Of a DNA stretch of 64,000 bases, positions 10,607-21,289 are shown piece by piece. The position numbers and the translations under genes were made by a program. Origin of the DNA: Rhynchospora pubera. Its lineage: Eukaryota; Streptophyta; Magnoliopsida; Poales; Cyperaceae. The stretch covers positions 60,054,251 to 60,118,250 of the forward strand of contig CM051463.1 of assembly GCA_028095005.1 (NCBI GenBank). Reading direction: 5' to 3'. A model generated the notes under the pieces. That model made no database searches. It was not told the origin of the DNA and saw only the letters and a program-made list of their open reading frames with translations. The first letter of the stretch is position 1. The number at the start of each line of letters is the position of its first letter.

Positions 10607-13600
10607 CAAATCCGAATCCTCTGCGAAGGACAATTTGTTTTGCACGGTGCGAAGGTGTCCACCTGAGCCGTTCGATTCCATCCAAGAAATCGGATTCAAT
10701 AACTCTAGACCGCTTAAAAAAATAAAATAAATAAATAATAGAAAAAGAGGAAAAGCACTGCCCGTAAAACCCTTCGTCTCCTTCTTTTTCTAATTTCTCC
10801 GTCCCTTTCCTTACTCCTCCTCCGCCTCCCCCGCCACCCTTTGTTTGTTACCTTCCTCTCTGCGTAAAAAATCGCTCTTTCCAAAATCGCTGCAAGAGGA
10901 AAACCTTGCGTGACCCACAGAGAGAGGAAATTGCAATTTTCATTCTCTCCTCTTCTGCGTGACTCACAGACTGAGAGCCTTTTGAAAAGGAATTTTCTAG
11001 AGATTTTGGACAATCCATACTTGAAAAGGAACTCAATCATGCTTAATGTTCTTGTCAGGTGTTATATAATTTGAGAATGAGTTAGTTTTGCACTTGTTGA
11101 TATGGAATTGAAGGGGAAAAAAGGATCGTAGGTTATTTTGTTGCAGAGGAGGTCTATATATAAGCAAAGATAAATACATGAAGAATTCAAAAGATGTCGA
11201 AAAACATAGTTTAGTTATCCTAATTATAAGGATAAAATCGAAACATTTTCTGAGTGACAAAATTTTTGTGCAGGCTGTGTTTAAAGAGCGATTTTTTATG
11301 CGGAGCGGAAGATAACAAAAAGGCGCAGGAGACAGGTTTTACGGGAGTCGGATCCTCTGGACTGCTCAAAAAAACGACCAGGTGGACTGCTCTGGATCTG
11401 AACCGTCCGATCTAAACGGACGGTCCGATCTAAACATATCAAATTTTCCTTCGAAAATAAAAAAAAGAAATACGTAGTTTATACGGTGGTCGAATACTAT
11501 AGGTGTACGCATCCTCAGAATCCCTTTCTTCTCCAACCGAAAGGAGAAAAAATCGCGGAGATGGCGATTGACAGCGATGCCCTTCATTGGCGCGCGATAG
11601 CTTCCAATTTCGCACCGATCTGTCTACACGCTCTCACGCTCGCCAGTTAACTCCTGTACCGCTGCACGCTCTCACTATCTCCATCTCTCAAGCACGATCC
11701 TCATTCTTTTGAGGTAATATTGGAGCAAGCTCTCTAAAATTATCGATATCCATATATTTTTTCTCTTCCTTTGCTGCTCCTTTTGATATTCATTGCTATT
11801 TATCCCTCTACCTTGATTTGCTTGATTTAGGTCACGCTAGCCTGAAAGGGCTTCATTCTGCGATCCATCTAGTAGCCATCTGTATAGGTAATCATTCTCC
11901 ATAACTGACTAAATTAAACTGGTAAATTTAGGTTTCGATTTCACAGTTATCAGATGAAAATTATATGACATATTGAAAAACGCTGCAAAAAACATATGAA
12001 TAAATAAATTATTTCAATGTTCTCAAAATTAATAATTTTATTAACGGTGATGCTAATACTTAGGGTGTAGGGGTACATTTGGAATGTTTAAATAAAATGG
12101 AAGTTTAATCTATGAATATATTGATAGGATTCTTGTGTTACAGTATCATATTAAACTAGCATCAGTGTTCATTAGAAACATCTCTCTCATTCATTGGTGT
12201 TTATATGTCAGGTCACTTCTAATACTTTTTTATATACTGGCATTGTTCTTAATTGAAGAGCCCTCAAGTTGGTTTCTCATAGATATTTTACCAACATATT
12301 TACACATTTAAATTGCTAATGTTTGTTTTTAAACAAATGTTTTTGTATATTAATTTTTTGTTAATTGATAGGTGCTGAAAGAAAACGTGAATGATAAGGC
12401 TGGGATTACACTAATTTTCTATCAATTGGTAGGTTCTGAAAGAGGCTAGTATGGACAAGGCTGGAGATGAATCAATGTGCACACAATTTCAACTTTCCTA
12501 TGCTGCTTCGAGTTACTTTTCTTTTATAGCTTATATGGTTTTGACCGATATAATATTTTGACTGTTGTTTTATACTTTTAAATTTAAATTTTAAATCTCC
12601 TTGGAGGTGGTGCTTCTTAGTATTGATTAAATATTTACATTTGATGCACTTGTGCAGTTGTGCTGACTTAGTTATTATGGTCAATTTTCTACTTGTTTAC
12701 TGGTACAAGCTTGTGTACCAGATGCTTGGTTAATTTTACATCAGAAATTAGCTTTCTTTATGTTTCGTTGTAAATTGGAATATCCACATGGACACATCTC
12801 AAGCAATTGTAATATGCACCAGTACAGTAACAGTAGTACCACTGGTACCTGAAGTTGTTCGGATCCAGAGAGAAAAAATGACAAAATAACACCATTTATG
12901 CAATTTTGCCCTTGATTTTTACAAAATAACACCATTAACTTCTTTGAATACTATACTACTATAACTTCTTACAAAATGTTGCCAAAATGATCTAAAATAA
13001 CTTGTCTGCTCTTGCCTTCAAATTACACAACTTTGTATTTATGGGTTGTTCTATCCAATTTTACTACCAAGCGAGCTTGATAATCGGTACGCGTCTCCGC
13101 TCAACCCTTCTTTGTCAAATGATCTCGCTTATCTATTGCTCGTTTACCTTCACAGTTGCAAAAAAAAAAAAAAATACTTGGAAGTAATTACATGATTTGC
13201 TCTTATCCTTCATGAAAATAACAGAAATTTACTTCTCAATCTAAACAGAAATGGTACCGATCATAAATTTTATGAATACAACAATTGCTGTATTTTTTTA
13301 ATGCCAATACAGTACATAACTGCACCAGTATGGTACATAACTGTATTTTCTAATGTAGAAATAGGAAAATATGATGGTACGATAAAAAAAATTGATAAGG
13401 ATTTAAAGATCTCAAACATTGACGAGTTATATAATTAAATTACTTTACTGCTACTAACTATTGCACTATCGTAGCTATCCTTCTTAAAAAAATGTGGATG
13501 GTACCACTTCTTTCATTAAATGAAACAAAACTCAAACAACTCTCTAAATCCATATACTACGTGGTCAGTATCCCCCCAAATCAGTATACTAGTATCAACC

Positions 13601-14249
13601 CTATATTGGCAATGCAATCCGCTTAAATTGGACCAATTTCATTTAAATAAACAAATTTTCCTCGCTTCAATCCAAGATCATGGATTTATGACGGAGAGTA
13701 AACCACATATAGTAGAACTATAGGGATTTAAGATGGAGAGCAAACCACGTGGATTTACTATCAGGAATTCTCCAATTTTTTTCAAAACTCCAAACCATTT
13801 ACCTGCTCGAGCTGGACAGGCAAGATAAACCAGAGATACCACTTGCACACCAAAAAAGACGGGCAACGAAGAGAGAAGACGATACCACTCTCCGCGATTT
13901 TTTCTCCTTTCGGTTGGAGAAGAAAGGGATTCTGAGGATGCGTATACCTATAGTATTCGACCACCGTATAAACTACGTATTTATTTTTTTATTTTGAAAG
14001 GAAAAATTGATATGTTTAGATCCGACCGTCCATTTAGATCGGACGATTCAGATCCAGAGCAGTCCACCTGGTCATTTTTTTTAGCAGTCCAGAGGATCTG
14101 ACTCCGGTTTTACGGGCAGTGCTTTTTCTCTTCTTTTTTTTTAAGCGATCTAGAGTTATTGAATCTGATCCCTTGAATGAAATCGGACGGCTTAGGAGGA
14201 CACCTTCGCACCCTGCAAAACAAATGACCTTCGCAGAGGATTCGGATTG
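10607..14249. mobile_element. MULE with long terminal inverted repeats (possible Pack-MULE)
   Basis: 3.64 kb flanked by a 9-bp duplication, GTTTCCACG, at 10598-10606 and 14250-14258. The ends are CAAATCCGAATCC and, inverted, CAATCCGAATCC. The right arm (about 13885-14249) is continuous. It is matched in inverted order by the left arm, which is split into 10607-10772 and about 11343-11565. Between the arms (11600-13880) there is no recognisable transposase. There is an exon-like layout on the plus strand: splice-like sites after 11712, a 56-bp segment bounded by AG/GT at about 11831-11886, and two similar AG-bounded segments near 12370-12403 and 12430-12463. The second includes an ATG at 12451 opening MDKAGDESMCTQ. 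This looks like a non-autonomous element carrying captured gene pieces; the source is not recognised. Confidence 0.82.
10772..11342. repeat. Segment interrupting the MULE left arm, with its own inverted ends
   Basis: Compared with the continuous right arm, the left arm carries about 570 extra bases. Their ends are themselves inverted: CCCGTAAAACC on the left against GGTTTTACGGG on the right, followed inward by another matched pair (TAAAAAATCGCTCTTT near 10866-10881 and its inverse near 11284-11299). It may be a nested element or an inverted duplication made during arm growth. Confidence 0.6.
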
Positions 14250-14258
14250 GTTTCCACG

Positions 14259-15597
14259 CGGAACAGTATATCTTTTATTCTTTTACTACTTTTGGTTCAC
14301 GGATTTTTCAAAACGATTTCGGTACTTGTGTGCGAGTCGGTCTACGGTCTACCTACTATTTCGGTATACTTCCGATTTTTTTCTTTGTTCACACTCATTC
14401 AAATTATTTGAAATCGACAAAACGCGCATTGAATGTACTATTATCGCATTTAATTCAAAAGGATTACAAACAATTTTTTTTATAAAAATACCAAAATACG
14501 CACTATTCTTAGATAATAACCGTATTATATTCGAAAGTTGATTTTAAATCTTGTCGAATTATTCTCAATTCACGAACTTACTACTATACATGATCCACAT
14601 TTCTTTCTCCTACATGAAAGCGTGTCTTAAATCCGCGATTCAGCGACGCTGACGTCACTCAAAAAGTGGGAGTACTTAAATTAGTGTAAAGAAGTATATA
14701 AATATGTTTTCTTACAAAATACCGTGTTGTTTTAAGAATTCAAAACTAATTAATGAAAGCGTGTCTCCGAAAAATCATAATATATTATCCATATGTCTTT
14801 CTCCTACGTGACAAAACTTGAAAGCCAGTCCGTGAAGTTGTGTCCCCACTCCCCACTAAAAAGAGAGATGATGTGAGCGTCTTCACTCTAGTCTTCAACC
14901 ATATAAAATCTAGCTGCCAAAAAAATAAATAAATTATAAAGAAAATCTAAAAGCATGGCCGGTATTCGCTAAATAAATGGTCAACGCGCCGCCCATCACT
15001 GAAAAATATCCTTAGTTAAATGCGCGATGCGCCTGTCTAAAGAAAACCTAAGAAAATTCTGGTGCGTATAAAGAAAAAATTAATATCTTTTTTTAATTAC
15101 TGTCGTCTTTTAGTTAATTTATGACTTAAATAGACACTCGAATTGATTAAAATAATGTGTAACAGAAATCAATTTTTGTAGTTTTGTTGGCACAACAAAT
15201 AAAAGACGCGTATGAATGAAATTTATACAAGCGAATACATTATCTCATCTTAAATTCTACTTGATTTTTTTTTCGAAAATGATTATACTTCAATTATTAT
15301 TGATAACATCAATAAATATAGCAAACCAATTATTGTACTACATTTTTAATTTACATGAATTTTTGTTTGTCATTAAAACTTATTTAATTAATGTGTTTGA
15401 TTCAATTTTTTATGGCTTTAAAACTTGGAAATTTGGAGTAAATTAAATATGCAGATTAAAACCAGACTTTTTTTTAAAAAAATGGGGCCCCGTAGGCAGA
15501 AAAGGACTTAAAAAGTAAATAGGTTTGGGTCCATTAGTCGGCCCGGCCGTTACATCCAAAACAGAAATTAGTGACTGAATTAAACTTTAAAAAAAAG
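14259..15597. other. Intergenic DNA with one copy of an 88-bp repeat
   Basis: No gene supported. It contains 14634-14721, an 88-bp segment holding a TGACGTCA palindrome, repeated at 15931-16018 inside the neighbouring MULE. Confidence 0.55.
14634..14721 (+). repeat. 88-bp direct repeat, copy 1
   Basis: Matches 15931-16018 at 87 of 88 bases by eye. Copy 1 lies outside, and copy 2 inside, the MULE at 15832-18270. Confidence 0.9.
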
Positions 15598-15930
15598 AAA
15601 TTATAAGTGCAATTGACAAATATACCATCTCAGCCATCGCTAAATACAAAGTGAACATATACAGTAAATAAGATGAACATATAGACGATCTAAGTGAACA
15701 CTTACAAACAAATAAGTGTTGTCATCACTTGTTCAGAAGTTTACATGCATATTCAACTTATTTTCATTGAACTTATTTGTTTGTATGTGTTCACTTAGAT
15801 CGTCTATATGTTCACTTTATTTGCTTTATATCAGAGCTGATATGGGACATCATGGGAAAATGACATCCCACGCCAACCTGGCTCAAATACAGGCACGCTG
15901 GTCCAAAATAGAGGATCGCTAAACTTTCAG

Positions 15931-16018
15931 CGCGATTCAGCGACGCTGACGTCACTCAAAAAGTGGGAGTACTTAAATTAGTGTAAAGAAGTATATAAAT
16001 ATGTTTTCTTATAAAATA
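15931..16018 (+). repeat. 88-bp direct repeat, copy 2, inside the MULE
   Basis: Starts 99 bp inside the MULE left end and matches 14634-14721 at 87 of 88 bases. This suggests recent transfer of sequence between the element and DNA 1.2 kb away. Confidence 0.9.
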
Positions 16019-16079
16019 AAAAAAAATTTATATTATTAATATATCAAATTCTGCCATCTGGAGCTAACAGTTGGAAATA

Positions 16080-16860
16080 GAAGGAAGTAAATAATTCTCT
16101 ATAAGAGAGTATATACTTCTACATATAGAATGCAAAATTAGCATTTAAAAAAGCAGACAAAAATGTGCAAAATCAAATTTGAAAATATTAAGGAAGTATA
16201 TACTTTTTCTGAAAGGAGTACATAATTTTCCATAGGGGAATATAAAATGTTTGGTAAAAACGTTCAAATAAGCATTCAATATATGAATTTGAAAATAAGA
16301 ATAATCATATAAAAATTGAACTATTAAGGGAGTAAATAATTTTCCGTAAGGGAGTATATACATCTACATACGGAATACAAAATTAGCATTTAAAAAGCAA
16401 ACAAAAAATATGCAAAAACCAAATTTGAATTTGAAAATAAGAATAATCATATAAAAATTGAAATATTAAGAGAGTAAATAATTCTACGTATGGGAGTATA
16501 TACATCTACATATGGAATACATAATTAGCATTTAAAAGCAGACAAAAAATATGCAAATAAGAATTGAAAATATTAAGTATATACTTCTTTTGAGAGGAGT
16601 ACATATTTTTCCATACGGGATTATATAATTTTTGGTCAAAACGTTCAAATAAGCATTTAATATTTCAATTTGAAAATAAGAATAATCAAATAAAAATTGA
16701 AATATTAAGGAAGTAAATACTTCTCCATAAAGGAGTATATACTTCTACATATTGAATACCAAATTAGTATTTAATGAGCAGACAAATTGTGCAAATAAGA
16801 ATTCAATACAATAACAGAGTATATAATTCTTAAAAAGGGAGTATAAACTTTTCATCCAAC
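16080..16860. repeat. Irregular tandem repeats rich in GGAGTA(T/C)ATA
   Basis: Several diverged units carry GGGAGTATATAC, GAATACAAAATTAGCATTTAAA, AGCAGACAAAAA and AATAAGAATAATCA in recurring order. Their core words resemble the reverse complement of words in the 99-bp repeats at 17143-17538 of the same MULE. Confidence 0.75.
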
Positions 16861-16975
16861 CATGTTCAAATAAAAGTTATTCCCCAAACGAAATTCACTC
16901 AACAAAAAACAAACAACACAAATTAAGTTATACTCAACGACAAAGTTTTGTAATCTTCTCAGTCAACCACCAAGT

Positions 16976-17853
16976 TCAACTTTCTTCCTCAAGATCAAAG
17001 AGAACACACTCACTTGCAGATCTAAATTTCAGCTTCACCTCATTAATAGAATCTAGTAGTAGCCGGTAAGCAACAACACGTTTATCATCACTACCATTAT
17101 TCTGCAAAACATAGAATTGTACAATGTTAGAACAAACACAACTGTCAGGTTCTTGATATGTACTCCGTTGTTAGATATTATTTACTCCCTTATCATATGT
17201 TTTGTACTCCTTTAAGATTATACTAAAAGACCAAACACACATGTCAGGTTCTTGATGTGTACTCCCTTGTTATATATTATTTACTCCCTTATCCTATATT
17301 TTGTACTCCTTTCAGATTATGCTAAAATACCAAACACACCTGCCAGATTCTTGATATGTACTCCCTTGTTAGATATTATTTACTCTCTTATGCTATATTT
17401 TGTACTCCTTTAAGAATATGCTAAAATACCAAACACATCTGCCAGGTTTTTGATATGTACTCACTTGTTAGATATTATTTACTTCCTTATTTTATATTTT
17501 GTACTCCTTTAAGCCTATATTAGAACAACAAACAAAAACTCTAAGATGTGAACAACCGAAAAAAATTTGGGAACAAAACCAAGATCCGTACAAAACTAGA
17601 AACACACATAAAGAAAATAAAAACAATAATATAAAAATCTGTACCGAAGCCATGCCTTGTGGAGATTGGTCTTATCGAAGCCAAAAATGACCTCGTCGAC
17701 AAAGTAGCAGGTCGGATTGAAATCACCCCTCTCACATAACAGCAAAGAAGACTTGTCGACGTCGATCGTCGGAGCTCTAGCTACGATCGTCGGACTGTGT
17801 TTAGATCGCCTGTAGGTAGCCACGCAACTAGTCTCTTCTGAGACGATTGACAC
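16976..17853 (-). CDS. Small gene-like region carried by the MULE, function unknown
   Basis: Two open segments on the minus strand. The first (17853 to about 17645) opens MSIVSEETSCVATYRRSK and contains SPTIVARAPTIDVDKSS and CYFVDEVIFGF. The second (about 17101-16976) reads NNGSDDKRVVAYRLLLDS…FDLEEES and ends in TGA, after a good acceptor TTTTGCAG. The obvious donor at 17645 (CTTCG/GTACAG) joins out of frame with that acceptor, so the true splice or the gene's integrity is unresolved. The space between is filled by four 99-bp tandem repeats. A leader with another donor-like site near 17995 lies upstream. I do not recognise the protein; captured host sequence is the simplest reading. Confidence 0.35.
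17143..17538. repeat. Four tandem copies of a 99-bp unit
   Basis: Unit starts at 17143, 17242, 17341 and 17440, exactly 99 bp apart. Each contains TTGATATGTACTC, TTAGATATTATTTACT and TTTTGTACTCCTTT. They lie between the two open segments of the MULE gene, probably in its intron. Confidence 0.93.
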
Positions 17854-18339
17854 TAAATCTGACCAAAAGGAACATTCAAATCTAACGTAGAATTAAACTC
17901 GCAAAAAAACAGAAATCAAACAACGCACATGAAAATTGCGAAAGGAATCAAAATTTCACGATCTGATCTGATGAAAATAGAGATAAACATACCTCAAAAG
18001 AAAAAATTTGACAGATCTGATCTCATCTGAGTAATACGATGAATTTGAGCGAAAAGAGAAATTTTCGCTAGAGAGAGGAGGAGAGAATCACCATCGAAGA
18101 GAGAGAAAAAAAAAATTTGATTATGATGGGACCAAACCTATTTAAAATTGATAAAAACGATTGCTCACGTGGGACTCATGTGGGATAAGCAGGTTTAATG
18201 GGCCTCAGCGACACGAGCCCGTTGGGATGGCACGGGATGTCATAGATTAGGATGATACTTAGTATTTCCGGCTTTATATGTTAACTTTATATTTAGCGAT
18301 TGCAGTGATGACAAAACTAGATATGGCATTAACCAATTT

Positions 18340-20460
18340 CCAAAAAAAAAAAAACAAACAAACAAAAAGGGGAATATGGTCCCATCCAGGACTTTCCCCA
18401 TTGCCAAGCTGAACTTTCTCAGAACTTGATATCAAAAAAAAAAAAAAAAAACTTTCTCAGAACATTATTGAAGAAAACGACTAAGTAAATAACATGTGTC
18501 CAAAATAAGAGAAGGCGCGGAATGCATATGTAGTCTCATTTATTAGCATGTGTATGTGAGACCAATATATTTCTTGCAGAAATTCATTAGTGCTGATTAT
18601 GTAATATTGGAGGAATAGTAGGAGAAAAGGTGTTAATTATACATACTTATTTATCATATAATTCCAAGCTAGCTGGAGGCGTTGAAAAAAAATGTTCCAC
18701 TCTCGGCAGGACATTTGATCGACATTAATAGTTAAATTAATTTGTTTTGATGTAATAGTTTTTCATTTTTGCACCATGGCAAATGGATAAGATCCACCGC
18801 AATTCCAACGTGTATATAAGTTTTCTGACGTGTGGGAAATATATATAGTTCATTATTTATTCATATGTGTGTAGGAAATTAGTAATATTGACCGTACCCC
18901 ATGAAAGCAAGTTATGTATAGAGTATACTATCACGTGATTCATAACCCAAAGGAACATATAAATGTACTCAGTCAAGAGACGACACCAAATCCAAGATTA
19001 ATAAAATAATCATTTAACACGTGCAAAGATTTTATAAGATCTTATCCTAACAATATTTTATTCGTTGACAAGTTTTGTATTTCGTTTTAAATTATGTATG
19101 TTAATAAATTGAGTATTCGTAAATTGGTCCTAGCTAGAAAATGTATTGATGTGAACAATGAGACGTAGCAAAATATTTGCTGTTCGGTTTCCTACTTGCA
19201 AATTAATTTTCTAATAAAAGCTGCATATACTTTGTGCGCAAAACCTCCAAAATCTGCAATTGACAAATCATAATTTGGGGTGAAGATAATGCTAGTGTTA
19301 GTTGTCATGAACTGATGAACATGAAAACCTATGTTAGAGTCAAAAGCACTATCAACGTCTTTATATTAATTTTACTACTTCACTCTGCATAAAATTAATT
19401 AGCTGATATCTAAAAACCTGGAGTCAGTGCAATTACAGTAAAAAAGGGCATGCATTTACTGTGAGAAATATTTTCTAGTTACGCAAGTTGTTTCGTGCAT
19501 ATATAGCTAATGTAAAGGTTAATTAAAAACTGAATTAAATCAGCATATGATCTGCGGGAATAATTATGTACGCGGCAATGAAAAAACTTGACTTCTCTCT
19601 CAAGTTCTTAGTTTTATTTCCTCTATAAACTAAATCTCCTCGAATTTATAACGACTAAAAGTCTAGATCCGTATTCACACAAGTTTACATATATTTTAAT
19701 TAGTTTTACATAAACCAACTGTAGGATTTTGTTTTGATAATTAGAAACTGTCAGGGAGTTTATTTAATAATTATAAACTTATCATTCAAACTGCCGTGTA
19801 AACATAAAAAAAATTAGGATTCAAAAATCCAGAATAAGAAAAAAATTTATCCATAAAATCGGAAACAAAAAAATGAATATTGCAGCAATATGAAAGTCGA
19901 TAAGTCAACCCTTTGAATAGGAACTTCAATTTTAGCCCTGCTCTTTTATTTTTGAAATAAAAAATTGAACTTAAGACGGGATTGTAGAGCAATCGTGCGT
20001 TCAACAAATTATGCGGTGTACAAATATTTTTTTGAAACACTAAAAATCTACATAATGAGAAAATAACATATAATAAATTGTATGAGAAAATATTTATGTT
20101 AAAGGAACTAAAAATTAAGAACTATTTTCTTTCAAATGACGTCCCTTGGGAATTTAATAAACATCTCATGTAATGAGAAGAGAAGCAATTAGGAGACGAA
20201 TAACAGTAAAAGAGAGGGGTAATGAGACATGGCTAATTTGATACCAATATATATATATATATATAAAATGAAATAAAACTATTTGTTGAAAAATGAGTAG
20301 ATATTTACATTGTACCCTTAAAATTTGATCCGGCTGCTCTCCTATCAACAATTAACAAATGACTTATCATTGTTCAATTACAACCAAAAAAACCATAAAA
20401 ATTCACGAATCAGGTTAGATTTCTTCTTGTTTTTTCTTCTTTTATTGAAAACCTCCAAAA
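18340..20460. other. A/T-rich intergenic DNA
   Basis: No gene or delimited element seen. A short AT microsatellite lies near 20248-20265. The 3' part is the likely downstream flank of PADRE paralogue 2. Confidence 0.45.
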
Positions 20461-20596
20461 TTATCTGAAATTATTGATTGTACCACAAACCCGATAACAC
20501 GGAATTTCCGGTACAAGAAATAATTTCTGAGAATAGCAAAACTAGAATTCATATCAGCACCAGAACCATGAATTGAGCACCCATCAAATTAACAAG

Positions 20597-21157
20597 TTAG
20601 CCGGTTTCCTCGATGGTGCTAAGTCGCCTCCGGCTAACCCGAGGCCTTCTGCTGCTCGTAGACCCTCTTCTGACAGGCCTACGACCCACTGATGGTCTGG
20701 ACCCGCTAGCCCTCAATGTGTCTTCATTTATTTTTTCGTTAAATTTTTCATTCTCGTCATTTGGCTCAAGACTAGGACCCACCTGTAGCCTTCTGCTGCC
20801 ATTACCGGTTCGCCTCTTTGGATTTGAAGGTGCCAATGCAGTGCTAGCTTTCACTGCCAAGGTGGCCATGTCAGCAGATGACAATGTACTTCCCAACATG
20901 GATTCAGGTAGCATGAAGTACAGCTGTCCCGGCTGGAGCAGCTCGTCAGAGCCCACTGCCACTACTTCAGAATCAAAATAGAGCGTATCGGAGTTGCAGA
21001 GGAAATGGGTTTCATCGGCATTAAACAATGGATCTGATGCTGAGACAATTGTGGTGAGTTCTCTAACAGACCCATCTGGCATAATCACGGTCGTCACCTT
21101 CGGCCGGTTGTTGGTGGTGGTGGACTTGTGGTTACCATAAGAGAACCTCAAGCCCAT
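20597..21157 (-). CDS. PADRE / DUF4228 domain protein, paralogue 2
   Basis: Intronless 186-aa protein starting MGLRFSYGNH. It shares with paralogue 1 the TPDGS/MPDGS turn, VSASDP, DETHFLCNSDTLYFDSE near residues 48-64, LLQPGQLYFMLP near 73-84 and DMATLAVKAS. The C-terminal third is basic (RRPVRRGSTSSRRPRVSRR) and ends RRRLSTIEETG, a typical DUF4228 tail. The product is expected to be cytosolic or membrane-associated if the glycine after Met is myristoylated. It is on the same strand as paralogue 1, 13.4 kb away, with no other credible host gene between. Its start is firm because the ATG, leader and TATA-like element line up as in the sister copy. Confidence 0.92.
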   Translation of the reverse strand: MGLRFSYGNHKSTTTNNRPKVTTVIMPDGSVRELTTIVSASDPLFNADETHFLCNSDTLYFDSEVVAVGSDELLQPGQLYFMLPESMLGSTLSSADMATLAVKASTALAPSNPKRRTGNGSRRLQVGPSLEPNDENEKFNEKINEDTLRASGSRPSVGRRPVRRGSTSSRRPRVSRRRLSTIEETG

Positions 21158-21270
21158 AGATTAATTCTTGATTGATTGAGAAAGAGGGAACTTAAGAAGA
21201 GTTTTGATTGTTGACAAAGGATTGTGTGGATAGAGACAGAGAATGGTGTGCTAGAGTTGTGTAAATGGAA

Positions 21271-21284
21271 ATTATATATTTATA
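21271..21284 (-). promoter_or_regulatory. Probable TATA box of PADRE paralogue 2
   Basis: On the minus strand it reads TATAAATATATAAT, about 115 bp upstream of the ATG, a spacing similar to paralogue 1. Confidence 0.5.
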
Positions 21285-21289
21285 CATAT

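Larger units (their letters stand above)
15832..18270. mobile_element. Non-autonomous MULE inserted in the foldback MITE
   Basis: 2,439 bp flanked by an exact 9-bp duplication, GCTTTATAT (15823-15831 and 18271-18279), and located precisely by comparison with the intact MITE copy. Terminal similarity is weak except for an inverted ATGACATCCC[A/G][C/T]GCCA block about 28 bp in from each end. It contains the second copy of an 88-bp local repeat, a field of GGAGTA-rich repeats, four 99-bp tandem repeats and a small gene-like region on the minus strand. No MURA-type transposase is seen. Confidence 0.85.
15598..18339. mobile_element. Foldback MITE copy 1, split by a MULE
   Basis: The MITE occupies 15598-15831 and 18280-18339. 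Its arms are nearly palindromic around words such as AGTGAACATATA and ACAAACAAATAAGT. The uninterrupted copy at 37281-37553, read in reverse, aligns along both parts. The break falls in an arm, at GCTTTATAT, which is duplicated on the far side of the inserted MULE. Confidence 0.8.

Noticed and set aside
14119..14541. 140-codon open frame
   Set aside because: It begins inside the MULE right arm and runs into flanking DNA, so it cannot be an ancestral gene.
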